Shown piece by piece: positions 36,071 to 48,691 of a stretch of 64,000 nucleotides of DNA. The notes under the pieces were generated by a model. The model was not told where the DNA came from, did no database searches, and was given only the letters and a program-made list of their open reading frames with translations. How positions within the stretch are numbered: position 1 is the stretch's first letter; each line of letters starts with the position of its first letter. Made by a program: the position numbers and the translations under genes. Origin of the DNA: Halocaridina rubra (lineage: Eukaryota; Arthropoda; Malacostraca; Decapoda; Atyidae); NCBI GenBank assembly GCA_037179515.1, contig JAXCGZ010022665.1:117501-181500 (forward strand), in the 5' to 3' direction.

Positions 36071-37150
36071 TTAATGAGGCCCCATCCCCTGATCTTCTGT
36101 CATTATCTTCTTTATCTCCCCTTTGTCTGGAAGAACTCTGTAATGAAAATTTTTCTTCTCTTCTTCATTTCTTTCATCATTTAACCTTCTTGCCTCTTGC
36201 AACAAGTTTTTTATCTTTCCCATCTCTTCCTGTGTTCTGTATTGTCTAATGAACACTTCTTTGAATTCTTGAAGGTCTTTTAGACTTTTTTTTCTCAACA
36301 ATATTTCCCTACATGTTTCCCCTCTCTCAAAGGTTACTTTTGTTGGTCTCGGTTTTCCTTCCCTCGAATATTTACCTAGTTGGTGTATGTTTACAATATC
36401 CTCAGGACCACATACTACTCCAAGCTTTCTTATCAGGTCTACAACCCTAGCTTTATTTTCTTCAAGTCTCCCCTGCCATGTTGGCTCCTGGGACTCGCTT
36501 ATGCCTGAGATTACCACTGTCTTCTCCTTATCAAGTGCCTGTCTGATGAGTGGGTTTGCCCTTTCCATCACAACGTCTTTCATTTTTTTGATTACTGTCT
36601 CTTTATAGTCAACTGTTTGTATGTTTTCCAGTGCCACCACCTTTACAGCCTCCTTTACTGCCACATTCCCCTTTAGCGCATCAGCAAAGGAAGTTTTCAT
36701 GGCATCATTTTCCATATTCAGCTCCTGGAACTCTTTTCTGAACTGTTCAATGTTTTCCTTAATCTGGACATTCCAAGCAGCAATCTCGTCTCTCTCAGAA
36801 GAGAGCAGTGAACTAACATCTAGTTCCTTTAGGTTGTCATTCAGCTGTTTGTTTTTATCTTCTTGTTTAGAAATTCTAGATTCTAGTTGACTCTTTTCCC
36901 CTTCCAGCTTCTTTATTCTTTTTTCTAGTTCCTTTCTCTCCTGCCCTTGTGCTTTATTTGCTTCCTCCAAAGATCTTATTTGCTCTCTGAGTGTTTCATT
37001 CTCTTTCATTTCTCCATCCATATTCCGAATTTTATCATCAAGGCTTATAACCATTTCCTCTAAATTCTTGATTTTCTGTTTGAGTCTCCTGATGGCTACC
37101 CCTCCTACCGACCCATGGATGGGAGAGGTTTGGGACAGAGATGGGGTCAT
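36071..37150 (-). CDS. LINE-1 copy 3 ORF1: coiled-coil and RRM RNA-binding protein, intact
   Basis: 359 codons, ATG at 37150, stop TAA at 36071-36073. Residues about 20-145 are a long charged heptad-rich coiled coil (IRRLKQKIKNLEEM through QFRKEFQELN). A basic/acidic linker follows, then an RRM-like fold at about 210-280 (TVVISGISES, RPTKVTFERG as RNP-like strands), then a C-terminal domain with a KNLLQEARRLNDERN-like helix. This is the layout of L1-type ORF1 proteins (coiled coil, RRM, CTD), which trimerise and coat element RNA in the cytoplasm. The last 91 nt overlap an open -1 frame leading into ORF2. Confidence 0.88.
   Translation of the reverse strand: MTPSLSQTSPIHGSVGGVAIRRLKQKIKNLEEMVISLDDKIRNMDGEMKENETLREQIRSLEEANKAQGQERKELEKRIKKLEGEKSQLESRISKQEDKNKQLNDNLKELDVSSLLSSERDEIAAWNVQIKENIEQFRKEFQELNMENDAMKTSFADALKGNVAVKEAVKVVALENIQTVDYKETVIKKMKDVVMERANPLIRQALDKEKTVVISGISESQEPTWQGRLEENKARVVDLIRKLGVVCGPEDIVNIHQLGKYSREGKPRPTKVTFERGETCREILLRKKSLKDLQEFKEVFIRQYRTQEEMGKIKNLLQEARRLNDERNEEEKKNFHYRVLPDKGEIKKIMTEDQGMGPH
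36146..36152 (-). promoter_or_regulatory. Candidate -1 frameshift heptamer A AAT TTT at the ORF1/ORF2 overlap
   Basis: On the minus strand the ORF1 codons AAA AAT TTT contain the X XXY YYZ heptamer AAATTTT in the right phase. Slipping back one base enters the ORF2 frame, which is open from the last -1 stop (TGA 36165-36167) to the end of the first ORF2 segment. A weak six-pair hairpin (TCTTCC with GGGAGA, eight-base loop) lies about 11 nt downstream. The same heptamer occurs at 3285-3291, 40971-40977 and 59484-59490. Function is inferred. Confidence 0.5.
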
Positions 37151-37913
37151 TTTTATGTTCTCCCTCTCACAGAATATAGAAAGAAGACGAGAAAGAGGAA
37201 AAAAAAAGAGAAAAACTTTTAATTAAGCTTCACACCGAATTTTTATATCTCCATATAAGTGCTATTTAGTGACTCAGTTTATCTCTTTTCTGGTAACACA
37301 CATCTTAACTTAAAAACTTGACCATGGTAATTTAAGGATAAAAAGAAAAGAAAAACAAAAGTCAAACCTGAAGGAAAAATTCGAACCTGTGTCTGAGGTG
37401 GCACCCACCTGTTTCTGCTATATATTCTTCCTAACTGATAAACTCACTTGCTAACCAAGATATGTTATCACAGGATTAGACTTTACATTTAACTAAATAT
37501 ATATAGAAAATAAAAAAATAGTAAAAGAGAAAGCTAAAAGAAAAGCAAAAAAATGAAGAAAATAAGACAGCTGTACTACTTGGCAACTTAACTCAGTACT
37601 GTTGACAGGTGGATATTTGGTATTTTTTTTTTTAATTATTCAATTATTTCGTGTATCAAACTAACTAACAAGTTAATATAAATGGGAAGGATACTGATTT
37701 TAACAATATATAGAACCACAGGATCAGGTAAACGGCTTAAGAGCTTTCCCCAGTTAACACAAAAAATTAGGCAACGTGATGTGATGGCTTCACCTCTGGC
37801 AACTCTTCTAAATTTTCTTCAAGGCAGAACTGGACGGCAGCTTCTCTCTCCCCTCACGAAAATGTTCTCAATTTTTTTCCTTTAATATTTTGGACAGTCT
37901 CATCATACAACAA

Positions 37914-37916
<3 letters not shown>
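37151..37916 (-). other. LINE-1 copy 3 5' untranslated region
   Basis: 766 bp collinear with 4289-5075 of copy b. No ORF of note. It ends at the ACAAATAT/(GTAT)n junction. Confidence 0.8.
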
Positions 37917-37944
<28 letters not shown>

Positions 37945-37968
37945 TGTATGTATGTATGTATGTATGTG
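37917..37968. repeat. (TATG)n microsatellite between LINE-1 copies 3 and 4
   Basis: Twelve to thirteen GTAT repeats directly between the 5' end of copy 3 and the 3' tail of copy 4. Confidence 0.97.
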
Positions 37969-40900
37969 AATACCTAATTGTGATTACCTAATTGTGATTA
38001 CCTAATTGTGTTTACGGGAAAGAGCCCAAAGCTCCTATCTTCCCGTCTCCTCATCGGTTCCATTTTAGACTTAGTGATACTTATCATACCTGTCCTTAAA
38101 ACTATGGATTGAGATAGCATTAACTACCTCCTCGCTTAGCCAATTCCAATTATCAACTACTCTTACACGGAAAAAGTATTTCCTTACATCCTGCAAACAA
38201 GTTTTCTTACGAAGCTTCAAACTATGACCTCTAGTTCTAGAGCCAGCCATATCAAAATATCGATCCCTATCCACTCTATCATAACCATGAAGGAATTTAA
38301 AGACTGTCACCATATCCCCCCTCACTCTTCTAGCTTCGAGTGATGGTAAGTCTAATTCCCTCAGCCTCTCATCATAACTGAGATTGCATATTTCTGGCAC
38401 CAGTTTCGTGGCATGTCTTTGAACTTTTTCAAGCTTAGCTATGTGCTTTTTCAAGTGCGGATTCCAAAAGGGGGCTGCATATTCGAGTTTTGGCCTCACA
38501 TAGGTTACATAAATATTTCTGAACATTTCCTTGTCCATGTGCCTGAAGGCTACCCTTACATTTGATAAGAATGCATTTGCTGCCCTTTCTATGCCATTTA
38601 TATGTATTTCTGGAGACAAATCTGCCAGTATGTTTACTCCTAGATCTCGCTCATTTTCTGTCTCTTGAAGTTGTACTCCAGCCACCGAGTAGTCAAGCTT
38701 GGGCCTTCTTGCACTTGTACCCATTCTCATTACCTTACATTTTGAAGTATTGAATTTCATTAGCCACTTTTCTGACCACTCATGCAGATTATTTAGATCC
38801 TCCTGAAGTTCTCTACCATTGTTCTCGTTTTTTACTTTCTTCACAATCTTTGCATCATCTGCAAACATATTCATGAATGAATTTACAGACTCTGGTAGGT
38901 CATTTACATATACAAGGAACAAAAGTGACCCTAAAACTGAACCCTGTGGAACTCCACTACTAACTCTTCTCCATTCAGACACTGAGTGTCTTACTCTAAC
39001 CCTCTGTTCCCTTCCTTCTAAGTAAGTTTTTATCCATTCCAAAACATTTCCACCTATTCTAGCCATTGATTGCAGCTTCCTAATAAGTCTCCCATGTGGA
39101 ACAGTGTCAAACGCTTTCTGGAAGTCTAGGAATATGCAATCTGCCCAGCCCTCTCTTTTCTCTAAGATTTGGCTTACCTCATCATAAAATTCTAATAAGT
39201 TTGTTACTGTTGATCTACCTTCTCTGAAGCCATGTTGCCTCACTGACAAAAAGTTGAAGGATTCCAAGTGAAGAGAGATATGTTTCCTTAGTAGTTTCTC
39301 CATAACTTTGCAAACTATGCTGGTCAAGGAAACTGGTCTATAGTTCAGAGCCGTATCCCTCCTTCCCTTTTTGAAGGTAGGTATCACATTTGCTTGTTTC
39401 CAGCATCTTGGAATCTCCCAAAACTCCAGTGACTCCTTAAATATGATACTTAGTGCCACTGATATTGTGTTTGCGCAATTTTTAAGCACATGAGGGGATA
39501 TGTCATCAGGACCTGTAGCTTTATGAACATCTAAATCCATCAGCGCTTTGCATACCTCTGTGGCTGTAAGGTTGATGTTCTCTAATACCGGCCCTTGAGC
39601 TTCTATCACTGCAATCTGAGGGGGTGGGGTATTTTCTACTGTAAATACTGACTGAAACTCCTTGTTCAATTCTTTGCAGATCTCTTCATCCGTCTCAGTG
39701 ATGCTTCCATCCGCTCTCTTTAGCCTTAAAACCTGTTCTTTTACCTTCAGTTTTCCTCTGATAAAGCTGTGGAAAAGCTTGGGATTTTCTTTAGCCTTCC
39801 TGGTGATGTCCCTCTCATAGTCTCTCTCTGCCTCTCTCCTTTTACTTAGGTAGTCATTTCTTGCTCTTTTGTAGGTTTGCCAGGCATTTATGTTTTTTCT
39901 CCTCCAATACCTTTTCCAGCATTTGTCTCTCCACTCCTTAGCTCTTTTACACCCATTATCGAACCATTTCTCTCTGGCATGAATTACACCTACTTTGGTG
40001 ACAGGTATGCAGCAATCTACTATCTTCCCATATTTCTCACAAAAGATGTCATACATTTCTTGTACAGATTTGTTGTAAAATAAGGTTCTCCAGTCAATAA
40101 CTGCAAAAAGCTCATTCATTTTGATGTAATCTCCTTTCCGATAGTTCCTCCTCATGTCCTCAGTGCCTCTACTCTCAGGAAGAATATCTTCAATGATATA
40201 CTCCATCAACAACACACAGTGGTCACTCTTTCCAATTGGTGGTTCATACTCAATTTTTTCAATATCCAACACATTATCTGTGAACACTAGATCAAGTAGT
40301 GATGGCTCATCCCCACCCCTGGCCCTTGTTGGTTCCATTACATGTTGGTGTAGGAAATTCCCTTGTACGCAATCTAGGAATCTTGCCGCGAATGAGTCCT
40401 CACCACTGTGTGGGTCAAGATTTATCCAATCTATCTCTTTATGATTAAAGTCTCCCATAATCAAAATCCTACATTTTTTTTCCCGTGCCATGTTAACAAC
40501 TGAGTTTATGACTTCAATAGTACCTATATGACTTTCCTCATAAACTTCAAGCCTATTTTGGTTTCTTGGTGGGTTGTATACAACAGTTATTATAATGCTC
40601 TCTGACCCAGTATTTATGCGAGGAACAAGAAATTCCTTGAACTCACTTTCTATAGCCAAGTTTATTTCTTCGACTTGAATCCTTTCACTTATGAGCAGTG
40701 CTATCCCTCCACCAGTCCTCTCAGATCTTTCAACCCTTAGTATTCTGAAACCCTTAGGAAAAACTGTGACACTGTTTATGTCCTCACTCAACTTAGTCTC
40801 TGTAATTGCTACTATATCTGCCTTACTGTAGTGAATCCTATCTTTTAATTCTACTGCCTTACCAGCTAATCCATCAGCATTTGTGTATAACAATCTTAAT

Positions 40901-41030
40901 GAGGCCCCATCCCCTGATCTTCTGCCATTATCTTCGTTATCTCCCCTTTGTCTGGAAGAACTCTGTAATGAAAATTTTTCTTCTCTTCTTCATTTCTTTC
41001 ATCATTTAACCTTCTTGCCTCTTTCAACAA
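37969..41030 (-). mobile_element. LINE-1 copy 4, 5' truncated in ORF1
   Basis: Its tail has three copies of the 14-nt unit (37969-38012). ORF2 is complete and open. Only the last 45 or so codons of ORF1 remain (40896-41030), so the copy cannot make ORF1 protein. The 5' end meets the GTATGTATGT tail of copy 5. Confidence 0.92.
38071..40893 (-). CDS. LINE-1 copy 4 ORF2: endonuclease-reverse transcriptase, uninterrupted
   Basis: 940 codons with no stop or frameshift. Endonuclease residues are YTNADG (5), ITETKL (32), VVYNPPRN (about 105-112), MGDFNHKEIDW (about 146), SLLDLVFTD and KSDHC (about 222). [29 protein letters not shown] (about 588), SGVPQGSVLG, MFADDAK (about 676), then a thumb and C-terminal region (YVRPKLEYAAPFWNP). 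It would nick the target and copy element RNA in the nucleus. The open frame begins with TTG (40891-40893), and the first ATG is codon 135, beyond the first two catalytic segments, so entry from ORF1 or a non-AUG start is implied. This copy's own ORF1 is truncated. Confidence 0.9.
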   Translation of the reverse strand: MLYTNADGLAGKAVELKDRIHYSKADIVAITETKLSEDINSVTVFPKGFRILRVERSERTGGGIALLISERIQVEEINLAIESEFKEFLVPRINTGSESIIITVVYNPPRNQNRLEVYEESHIGTIEVINSVVNMAREKKCRILIMGDFNHKEIDWINLDPHSGEDSFAARFLDCVQGNFLHQHVMEPTRARGGDEPSLLDLVFTDNVLDIEKIEYEPPIGKSDHCVLLMEYIIEDILPESRGTEDMRRNYRKGDYIKMNELFAVIDWRTLFYNKSVQEMYDIFCEKYGKIVDCCIPVTKVGVIHAREKWFDNGCKRAKEWRDKCWKRYWRRKNINAWQTYKRARNDYLSKRREAERDYERDITRKAKENPKLFHSFIRGKLKVKEQVLRLKRADGSITETDEEICKELNKEFQSVFTVENTPPPQIAVIEAQGPVLENINLTATEVCKALMDLDVHKATGPDDISPHVLKNCANTISVALSIIFKESLEFWEIPRCWKQANVIPTFKKGRRDTALNYRPVSLTSIVCKVMEKLLRKHISLHLESFNFLSVRQHGFREGRSTVTNLLEFYDEVSQILEKREGWADCIFLDFQKAFDTVPHGRLIRKLQSMARIGGNVLEWIKTYLEGREQRVRVRHSVSEWRRVSSGVPQGSVLGSLLFLVYVNDLPESVNSFMNMFADDAKIVKKVKNENNGRELQEDLNNLHEWSEKWLMKFNTSKCKVMRMGTSARRPKLDYSVAGVQLQETENERDLGVNILADLSPEIHINGIERAANAFLSNVRVAFRHMDKEMFRNIYVTYVRPKLEYAAPFWNPHLKKHIAKLEKVQRHATKLVPEICNLSYDERLRELDLPSLEARRVRGDMVTVFKFLHGYDRVDRDRYFDMAGSRTRGHSLKLRKKTCLQDVRKYFFRVRVVDNWNWLSEEVVNAISIHSFKDRYDKYH

Positions 41031-42195
41031 GTATGTATGTGATTACCTAATTGTGATTACCTAATTGTGTTTACGGGAAAGAGCCCAAAGCTCGTATCTT
41101 CCCGTCTCCTGATCTGTTCCATTTTATACTTAGTGATACTTATCATACCTGTCCTTAAAACTATGGATTGAGATAGCATTTACTACCTCCTCGCTTAGCC
41201 AATTCCAATTATCAACTACTCTTACACGGAAAAAGTATTTCCTTACATCCTGCAAACAAGTTTTCTTACGAAGCTTCAAACTATGACCTCTAGTTCTAGA
41301 GCCAGCCATATCAAAATATCGATCCCTATCCACTCTATCATAACCATGAAGGAATTTAAAGACTGTCACCATATCCCCCCTCACTCTTCTAGCTTCGAGT
41401 GATGGTAAATCTAATTCCCTCAGCCTCTCATCATAACTGAGATTGTGTATATCTGGCACCAGTTTCGTGGCATGTCTTTGAACTTTTTCAAGCTTAGCTA
41501 TGTGCTTTTTCAAGTGCGGATTCCAAAAGGGGGCCGCATATTCGAGTTTTGGCCTCACATAGGTTACATAAATATTTCTGAACATTTCCTTGTCCATGTG
41601 CCTGAAGGCTACCCTTACATTTGATAAGAATGCATATGCTGCCCTTACTATGCCATTTATATGTATTTCTGGAGACAAATCTGCCAGTATGTTTACTCCT
41701 AGATCTCTCTCATTTTCTGTCTCTTGAAGTTATACTCCAGCCACCGAGTAGTCAAGCTTGGGCCTTCTTGCACTTGTACCCATTCTCATTACCTTACATT
41801 CTGAAGTATTGAATTTCATTAGCCACTTTTCTGACCACTCATGCAGATTATTTAGATCCTCCTGAAGTTCTCTACCATTGTTCTCGTTTTTTACTTTCTT
41901 CACAATCTTTGCATCATCTGCAAACATATTCATGAATGAATTTACAGACTCTGGTAGGTCATTTACATATACAAGGAACAAAAGTGGCCCTAAAACTGAA
42001 CCTTGTGGAACTCCACTACTAACTCTTCTCCATTCAGACACCGAGTGTCTTACTCTAACCCTCTGTTCCCTTCCTTCTAAGTAAGTTTTTATCCATTCCA
42101 AAACATTTCCACCTATTCTAGCCATTGATTGCAGCTTCCTAATAAGTCTCCCATGTGGAACAGTGTCAAACGCTTTCTGGAAGTCTAGGAATAGA
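41031..42195 (-). mobile_element. LINE-1 copy 5, 5' truncated in RT
   Basis: A tail with two 14-nt units, then the RT C-terminal half and thumb. It is truncated at GGAAGTCTAGGAATA, inside the FLDFQKAFD coding segment. A nonsense change (CAA to TAA, in GVQL at about 41730) splits the frame into 42125-41730 and 41678-41130. Dead fragment. Confidence 0.9.
41130..42190 (-). pseudogene. LINE-1 copy 5 partial ORF2 (RT C-terminal half)
   Basis: It retains SGVPQGSVLGPL, MFADDAK and the C-terminal region ending SFKDRYDKYH. The first half of RT and the endonuclease are absent, and there is one in-frame TAA near 41728. No start or function is expected. Confidence 0.88.
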
Positions 42196-42247
42196 CTTTC
42201 GTGTATGTATGTATGTATGTATGTATGTATGTATGTATGTATGTATG
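42196..42247. repeat. (TATG)n microsatellite between LINE-1 copies 5 and 6
   Basis: GACTTTCGT followed by about eleven GTAT repeats. The nine leading bases match neither LINE copy. Confidence 0.95.
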
Positions 42248-43402
42248 TGATTACCTAATTGTGATTACCTAAATTGTGTGTTTACGGGAAAGAGCCCAAA
42301 GCTCGTATCTTCCCGTCTCTTGATCGGTTCCATTTTAGACTTAGTGATACTTATCATACCTGTCCTTAAAACTATGGATTGAGATAGCATTAACTACCTC
42401 CTCGCTTAGCGAATTCCAATTATCAACTACTCTTACACTGAAAAAGTATTTCCTTACATCCTGTGCAAGCAAGTTTTCTTACGAAGCTTCAAACTATGAC
42501 CTCTAGTTCTAGAGCCAGCCATATCAAAATATCGATCCCTATCCACTCTATCATAACCATGAAGGAATTTAAAGACTGTCACCATATCCCCCCTCACTCT
42601 TCTAGCTTCGAGTGATGGTAAGTCTAATTCCCTCAGCCTCTCATCATAACTGAGCTTGCGTATTTCTGGCACCAGTTTCGTGGCATGTCTTTGAACTTTT
42701 TCAAGCTTAGCTATGTGCTTTTTCAAGTGCGGATTCCAAAAGGGGGCTGCATATTCGAGTTTTGGCCTCACATAGGTTACATAAATATTTCTGAACATTT
42801 CCTTGTCCATGTGCCTGAAGGCTACCCTTACATTTGATAAGAATGCATATGCTGCCCTTACTATGCCATTTATATGTATTTCTGGAGACAAATCTGCCAG
42901 TATGTTTACTCCTAGATCTCTCTCATTTTCTGTCTCTTGAAGTTGTACTCCAGCCACCGAGTAGTCAAGCTTGGGCCTTCTTGCACTTGTACCCATTCTC
43001 ATTACCTTACATTTTGAAGTATTAAATTTCATTAGCCACTTTTCTGACCACTCATGCAGATTATTTAGATCCTCCTGAAGTTCTCTACCATTGTTCTCGT
43101 TTTTTACTTTCTTCACAATCTTTGCATCATCTGCAAACATATTCATGAATGAATTTACAGACTCTGGTTGGTCATTTACATATACAAGGAACAAAAGTGG
43201 CCCTAAAACTGAACCCTGTAGAACTCCACTACTAACTCTTCTCCATTCAGACACTGAGTGTCTTACTCTAACCCTCTGTTCCCTTCCTTCTAAGTAAGTT
43301 TTTATCCATTCCAAAACATTTCCACCTATTCTAGCCATTGATTGCAGCTTCCTAATAAGTCTCCCATGTGGAACAGTGTCAAACGCTTTCTGGAAGTCTA
43401 GG
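42248..43402 (-). mobile_element. LINE-1 copy 6, 5' truncated at the same point as copy 5
   Basis: A tail with slight expansions (CCTAAATTGTGTGTTTACGG), then RT C-terminal half. Truncated at GGAAGTCTAGG, within about five bases of copy 5's truncation. Confidence 0.9.
42454..43395 (-). pseudogene. LINE-1 copy 6 partial ORF2 (RT C-terminal half)
   Basis: The open frame 43338-42454 holds SGVLQGSVLGPL (Pro to Leu), MFADDAK and most of the C-terminal domain. It then shifts frame at a 2-bp insertion near 42463 (CCTGTGCAAGCAAG) and loses the last 35 residues. Confidence 0.88.
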
Positions 43403-45701
<2,299 letters not shown>

Positions 45702-47958
45702 TGTTGAGGGTAAGGATGTTGTTGTTAAGATTCTGTTTTACTAAGGGGACTCAAGGTACTGAACTCGATTAGGAGCTCACAAAGAGACAGGACAGATATT
45801 ACTTGCACACCCCAACACCACTAATAGGTTATATGAAACTCAAAATTCAAATTTCTCTTAATTTTGGGAATGCAGTGACACATTAAAAGAAAAATTAATA
45901 AATTTTGGAAAACTAGAACAAATTTGAAAATTTAAATTTCTGGAATACAGCCTCGAATCCCAAAGGTGGTGAGCACGTTTTCAAATCCCGGCACCACAGA
46001 CGGATGCCTATTTGGCCTCAACTCGACGATCATCTCTGTCACATAGGCAGAGTAGAGCAAAGGACACTGCAATTGCAGAAACAGAAACAACACACCGTTA
46101 CTAATGGGAAAACTGAAAGCACGAGCACACAGATAATGAGTTTCCAATATTATTCTACTGGATAAAAATATATTGGCTATTTATGCTACCATAAGAGCAT
46201 ACACAATCATTAATTATTTGCCATTATTTGCGTAAAACAATTCATTCACAATAAAGGAAGAATCAGCGAACAAATACAACATACATTCACTAAATTGTGG
46301 CTAACAAGAAACATTTGCAATGCTTATAGGGTAAAATTACTTATGAATTATTTGCAACTTATAACTCGAAACACTTTATTCCCAATAAATGAGGAATCAG
46401 CAAGATAAATACAGTATGTATTCATTCAATCGTGGTTAACAAGAAAAGTTTGTAGTGCCAGAAGGGGCAAAACCAGCTTATGTATTATTTGTAGTTTATA
46501 GCGTAAAGCACTTTATTCATGATAAAGGAAAAAGCTACGAGATGAATATGCATTCAATAAATTGTGGTTAACAAGAAATACTTGCAATGCCAATAGTGCA
46601 AAATTACTTATTAATTATTTCCACTTTATATTGTAAATCACTTTATTTACAATACAAGGAAGAATCTCCTAGATAAATATGTATTTTTTAAATTTTGGTT
46701 AGCAAAAAGTTTTTGCAGTGCCAAAAGGGCAAAAACCACCTTATGAATTATTTGCAATTTATAACACAAAACACTTTATATACGATGATAGAAAACGGTG
46801 AAATAAAATTAGAATTCGTTATGAGAAGGGGCAGATTTTTACGTGGCAATGAGCAATCTTCTGAGGGCAAAATATTACCTGGGCATCCGCAATGAAGGAT
46901 ATTTCTTATCAATGTATATCAGCGATAATTTCCAGGTCAAGGAATTAAATTTGACAAGTGAGATTCCAGTTAGGTAATCTACAAAAGTGCATTTGTATGG
47001 GAATGGAACTGAGAAAAATTTCTTAGGATTTGACCAGTAACGGATTTGACCAGTAACGAATTTAACCTGTTTCTCAAATTCCCAATTTGCTTGACCAACG
47101 AGCATTACTTATAACTATCGCTCACCTTCTTTGTGCCAGATGAATTCCTGTGAAGACGTTTCATAAAAAAAAAGTTTGGAGTAAGTGTGACCGCTGAGGC
47201 GAGATCTTGCCTCTTGGATGTTTGGCCTCCAATTGAGAGTGATCAAGCGTCCCTCATGGTGACGTCATCATTCGGCCAGCCTGTAGGGTATATTCAGAGC
47301 AGTAACTTGTTCAAATAAAATTCGAGGGCCTACTGTATTGGTGGTCCCTGTCAGGTGATTATGGCAGAGATGCAAGAGAGAGACAGTATTTTAGGTGCAA
47401 CAAGCAAAAGCAAACAAAAGAAACGAGAAATATTTATGGACAAAAGGTTGCTGGTGGAAATCTCCAGAGCTTTCTTTGCATTGAATGAGAAGAATTTTAA
47501 ATATTCAAATACTTAAAAAGCTACTGATGTGTATCTAGACACACTAATGACATATCAGCGGGGTAAAATTTATAACAAAATTTTCAGCAAGAGGAATTTT
47601 TATAATATAACAAAATTTATTAGCAATAGCAATTTTATAATAAGAAAATTACGTAAACAACAAATTTACAAGACTCATCGTTATAATATCATTACTACAC
47701 GAGAGAAAACTGAGAACAGAGAAATAGGAGGGAGATTTTTGTATTGGAATTATGCTTTCAATATGTACAAGAATATTAAACAAGATATATCTAGAATTAG
47801 CTATATACTGAAATATAAATTACAAACAATCATAATCTGCAAAATACAAGGAATGAGATTTTTGGTAAGAAAAGAAAAGACAGCTAAAAGTTACTAAAAT
47901 AACTAATAAGTCATTTATGGAAGACCTCTGGTGACTTGGAGCAAAACACTCTGTCACA
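45702..47958 (-). repeat. 3' LTR of element D (2257 bp)
   Basis: TGTTGAGGG to CTCTGTCACA. It holds four imperfect units of about 135 bp at 46250-46800, each running from a TTATT(C/T)...ATAAAGGAAGAATC block to AATTATTTGCAATTTATA...AAACACT. No real ORF. Confidence 0.87.
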
Positions 47959-48010
47959 AATGCCCTTTCTAGACAATATTGAATCAACAAAATTCTACTA
48001 CAGAAGGCAG

Positions 48011-48691
48011 AGAATAAGTCACCACCAACTGTTTAAAGGTGTGGCCATCTTTAGTCATATGCCTGTGAAGGACTCCATCTTCAAAGGCATAAGAGATCTG
48101 CTCTCCTTCTCTCACCGTAAGGGATCTTTCCTTGGTGGCCTGTAGTACCCAGCATTTGAGGCTGGGGCAGTCCTACTGCAGTTTGGCAAAGTCTGGACTG
48201 GACTTCAGTGGCTCTAGAGGTGCATCATCTGGTAAAGAAGGGGGAAACTTTCCACGTTCCACATTATGGGTATTAACTGTGGCAGAGTCAATGGAGTCAG
48301 TCGGAGAATCATCCAAATTCCTGGTGCCAGAGCCAGTAGTTACTGCTGAAATGGCTTTTTGTGACTTCACCCGAGGAATGTTCCACTGCACAATGTCCTC
48401 ATGGTAAAAGTCGGCCTGGAAGATAAGAGCTAGGTTCAGTACCCGACCCAGCAAGACAGGGTACCAGGGCTTGAACAATGCCACGGCTGAGGCCCTTCCC
48501 TTGTAGTACTTACAATCCAGGTCGATAACACAGCAGTGTCGCATCTGAGGATCACAGTCAGCAACAAGCAGACAGATGACCTGGCCTGTGTAATCTTCAT
48601 CCCTGATGAATTTCTGGTCAACAAATATGCCACTGGCCCCGGTGTCAAGGGCTATCTCAGCTTTCACACCATTTATGGTTCCTGGGCACAT
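48011..48691 (-). pseudogene. Element D protease and integrase N-terminal fragment
   Basis: The open frame 48691-48173 carries EIALDTGASGIFVD (DTG intact), HCCVIDLDCKYYKG and VLLGR, then SLPDDAPLEPLKSSPDFAKLQ, which in element A leads into integrase. The reading continues briefly into the integrase linker before a deletion at about 48010. It confirms that protease and integrase are adjacent in this family. Upstream of the frame the Gag-protease junction is visible. Confidence 0.83.

Larger units (their letters stand above)
33165..37916 (-). mobile_element. LINE-1 copy 3, most complete copy
   Basis: It has a 5'UTR (37151-37916), intact ORF1 (36071-37150), ORF2 (33235-36068) with one frameshift, and a 3' tail of two 14-nt units (33165-33195). 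Its 5' end adjoins the (ACAT)n tail of copy 4. This copy defines the family structure. Confidence 0.92.

Noticed and set aside
36071..36140. A strong frameshift-stimulating pseudoknot downstream of the heptamer
   Set aside because: By eye only a six-pair hairpin with an eight-base loop at an 11-nt spacer is found. I cannot claim a pseudoknot without folding.
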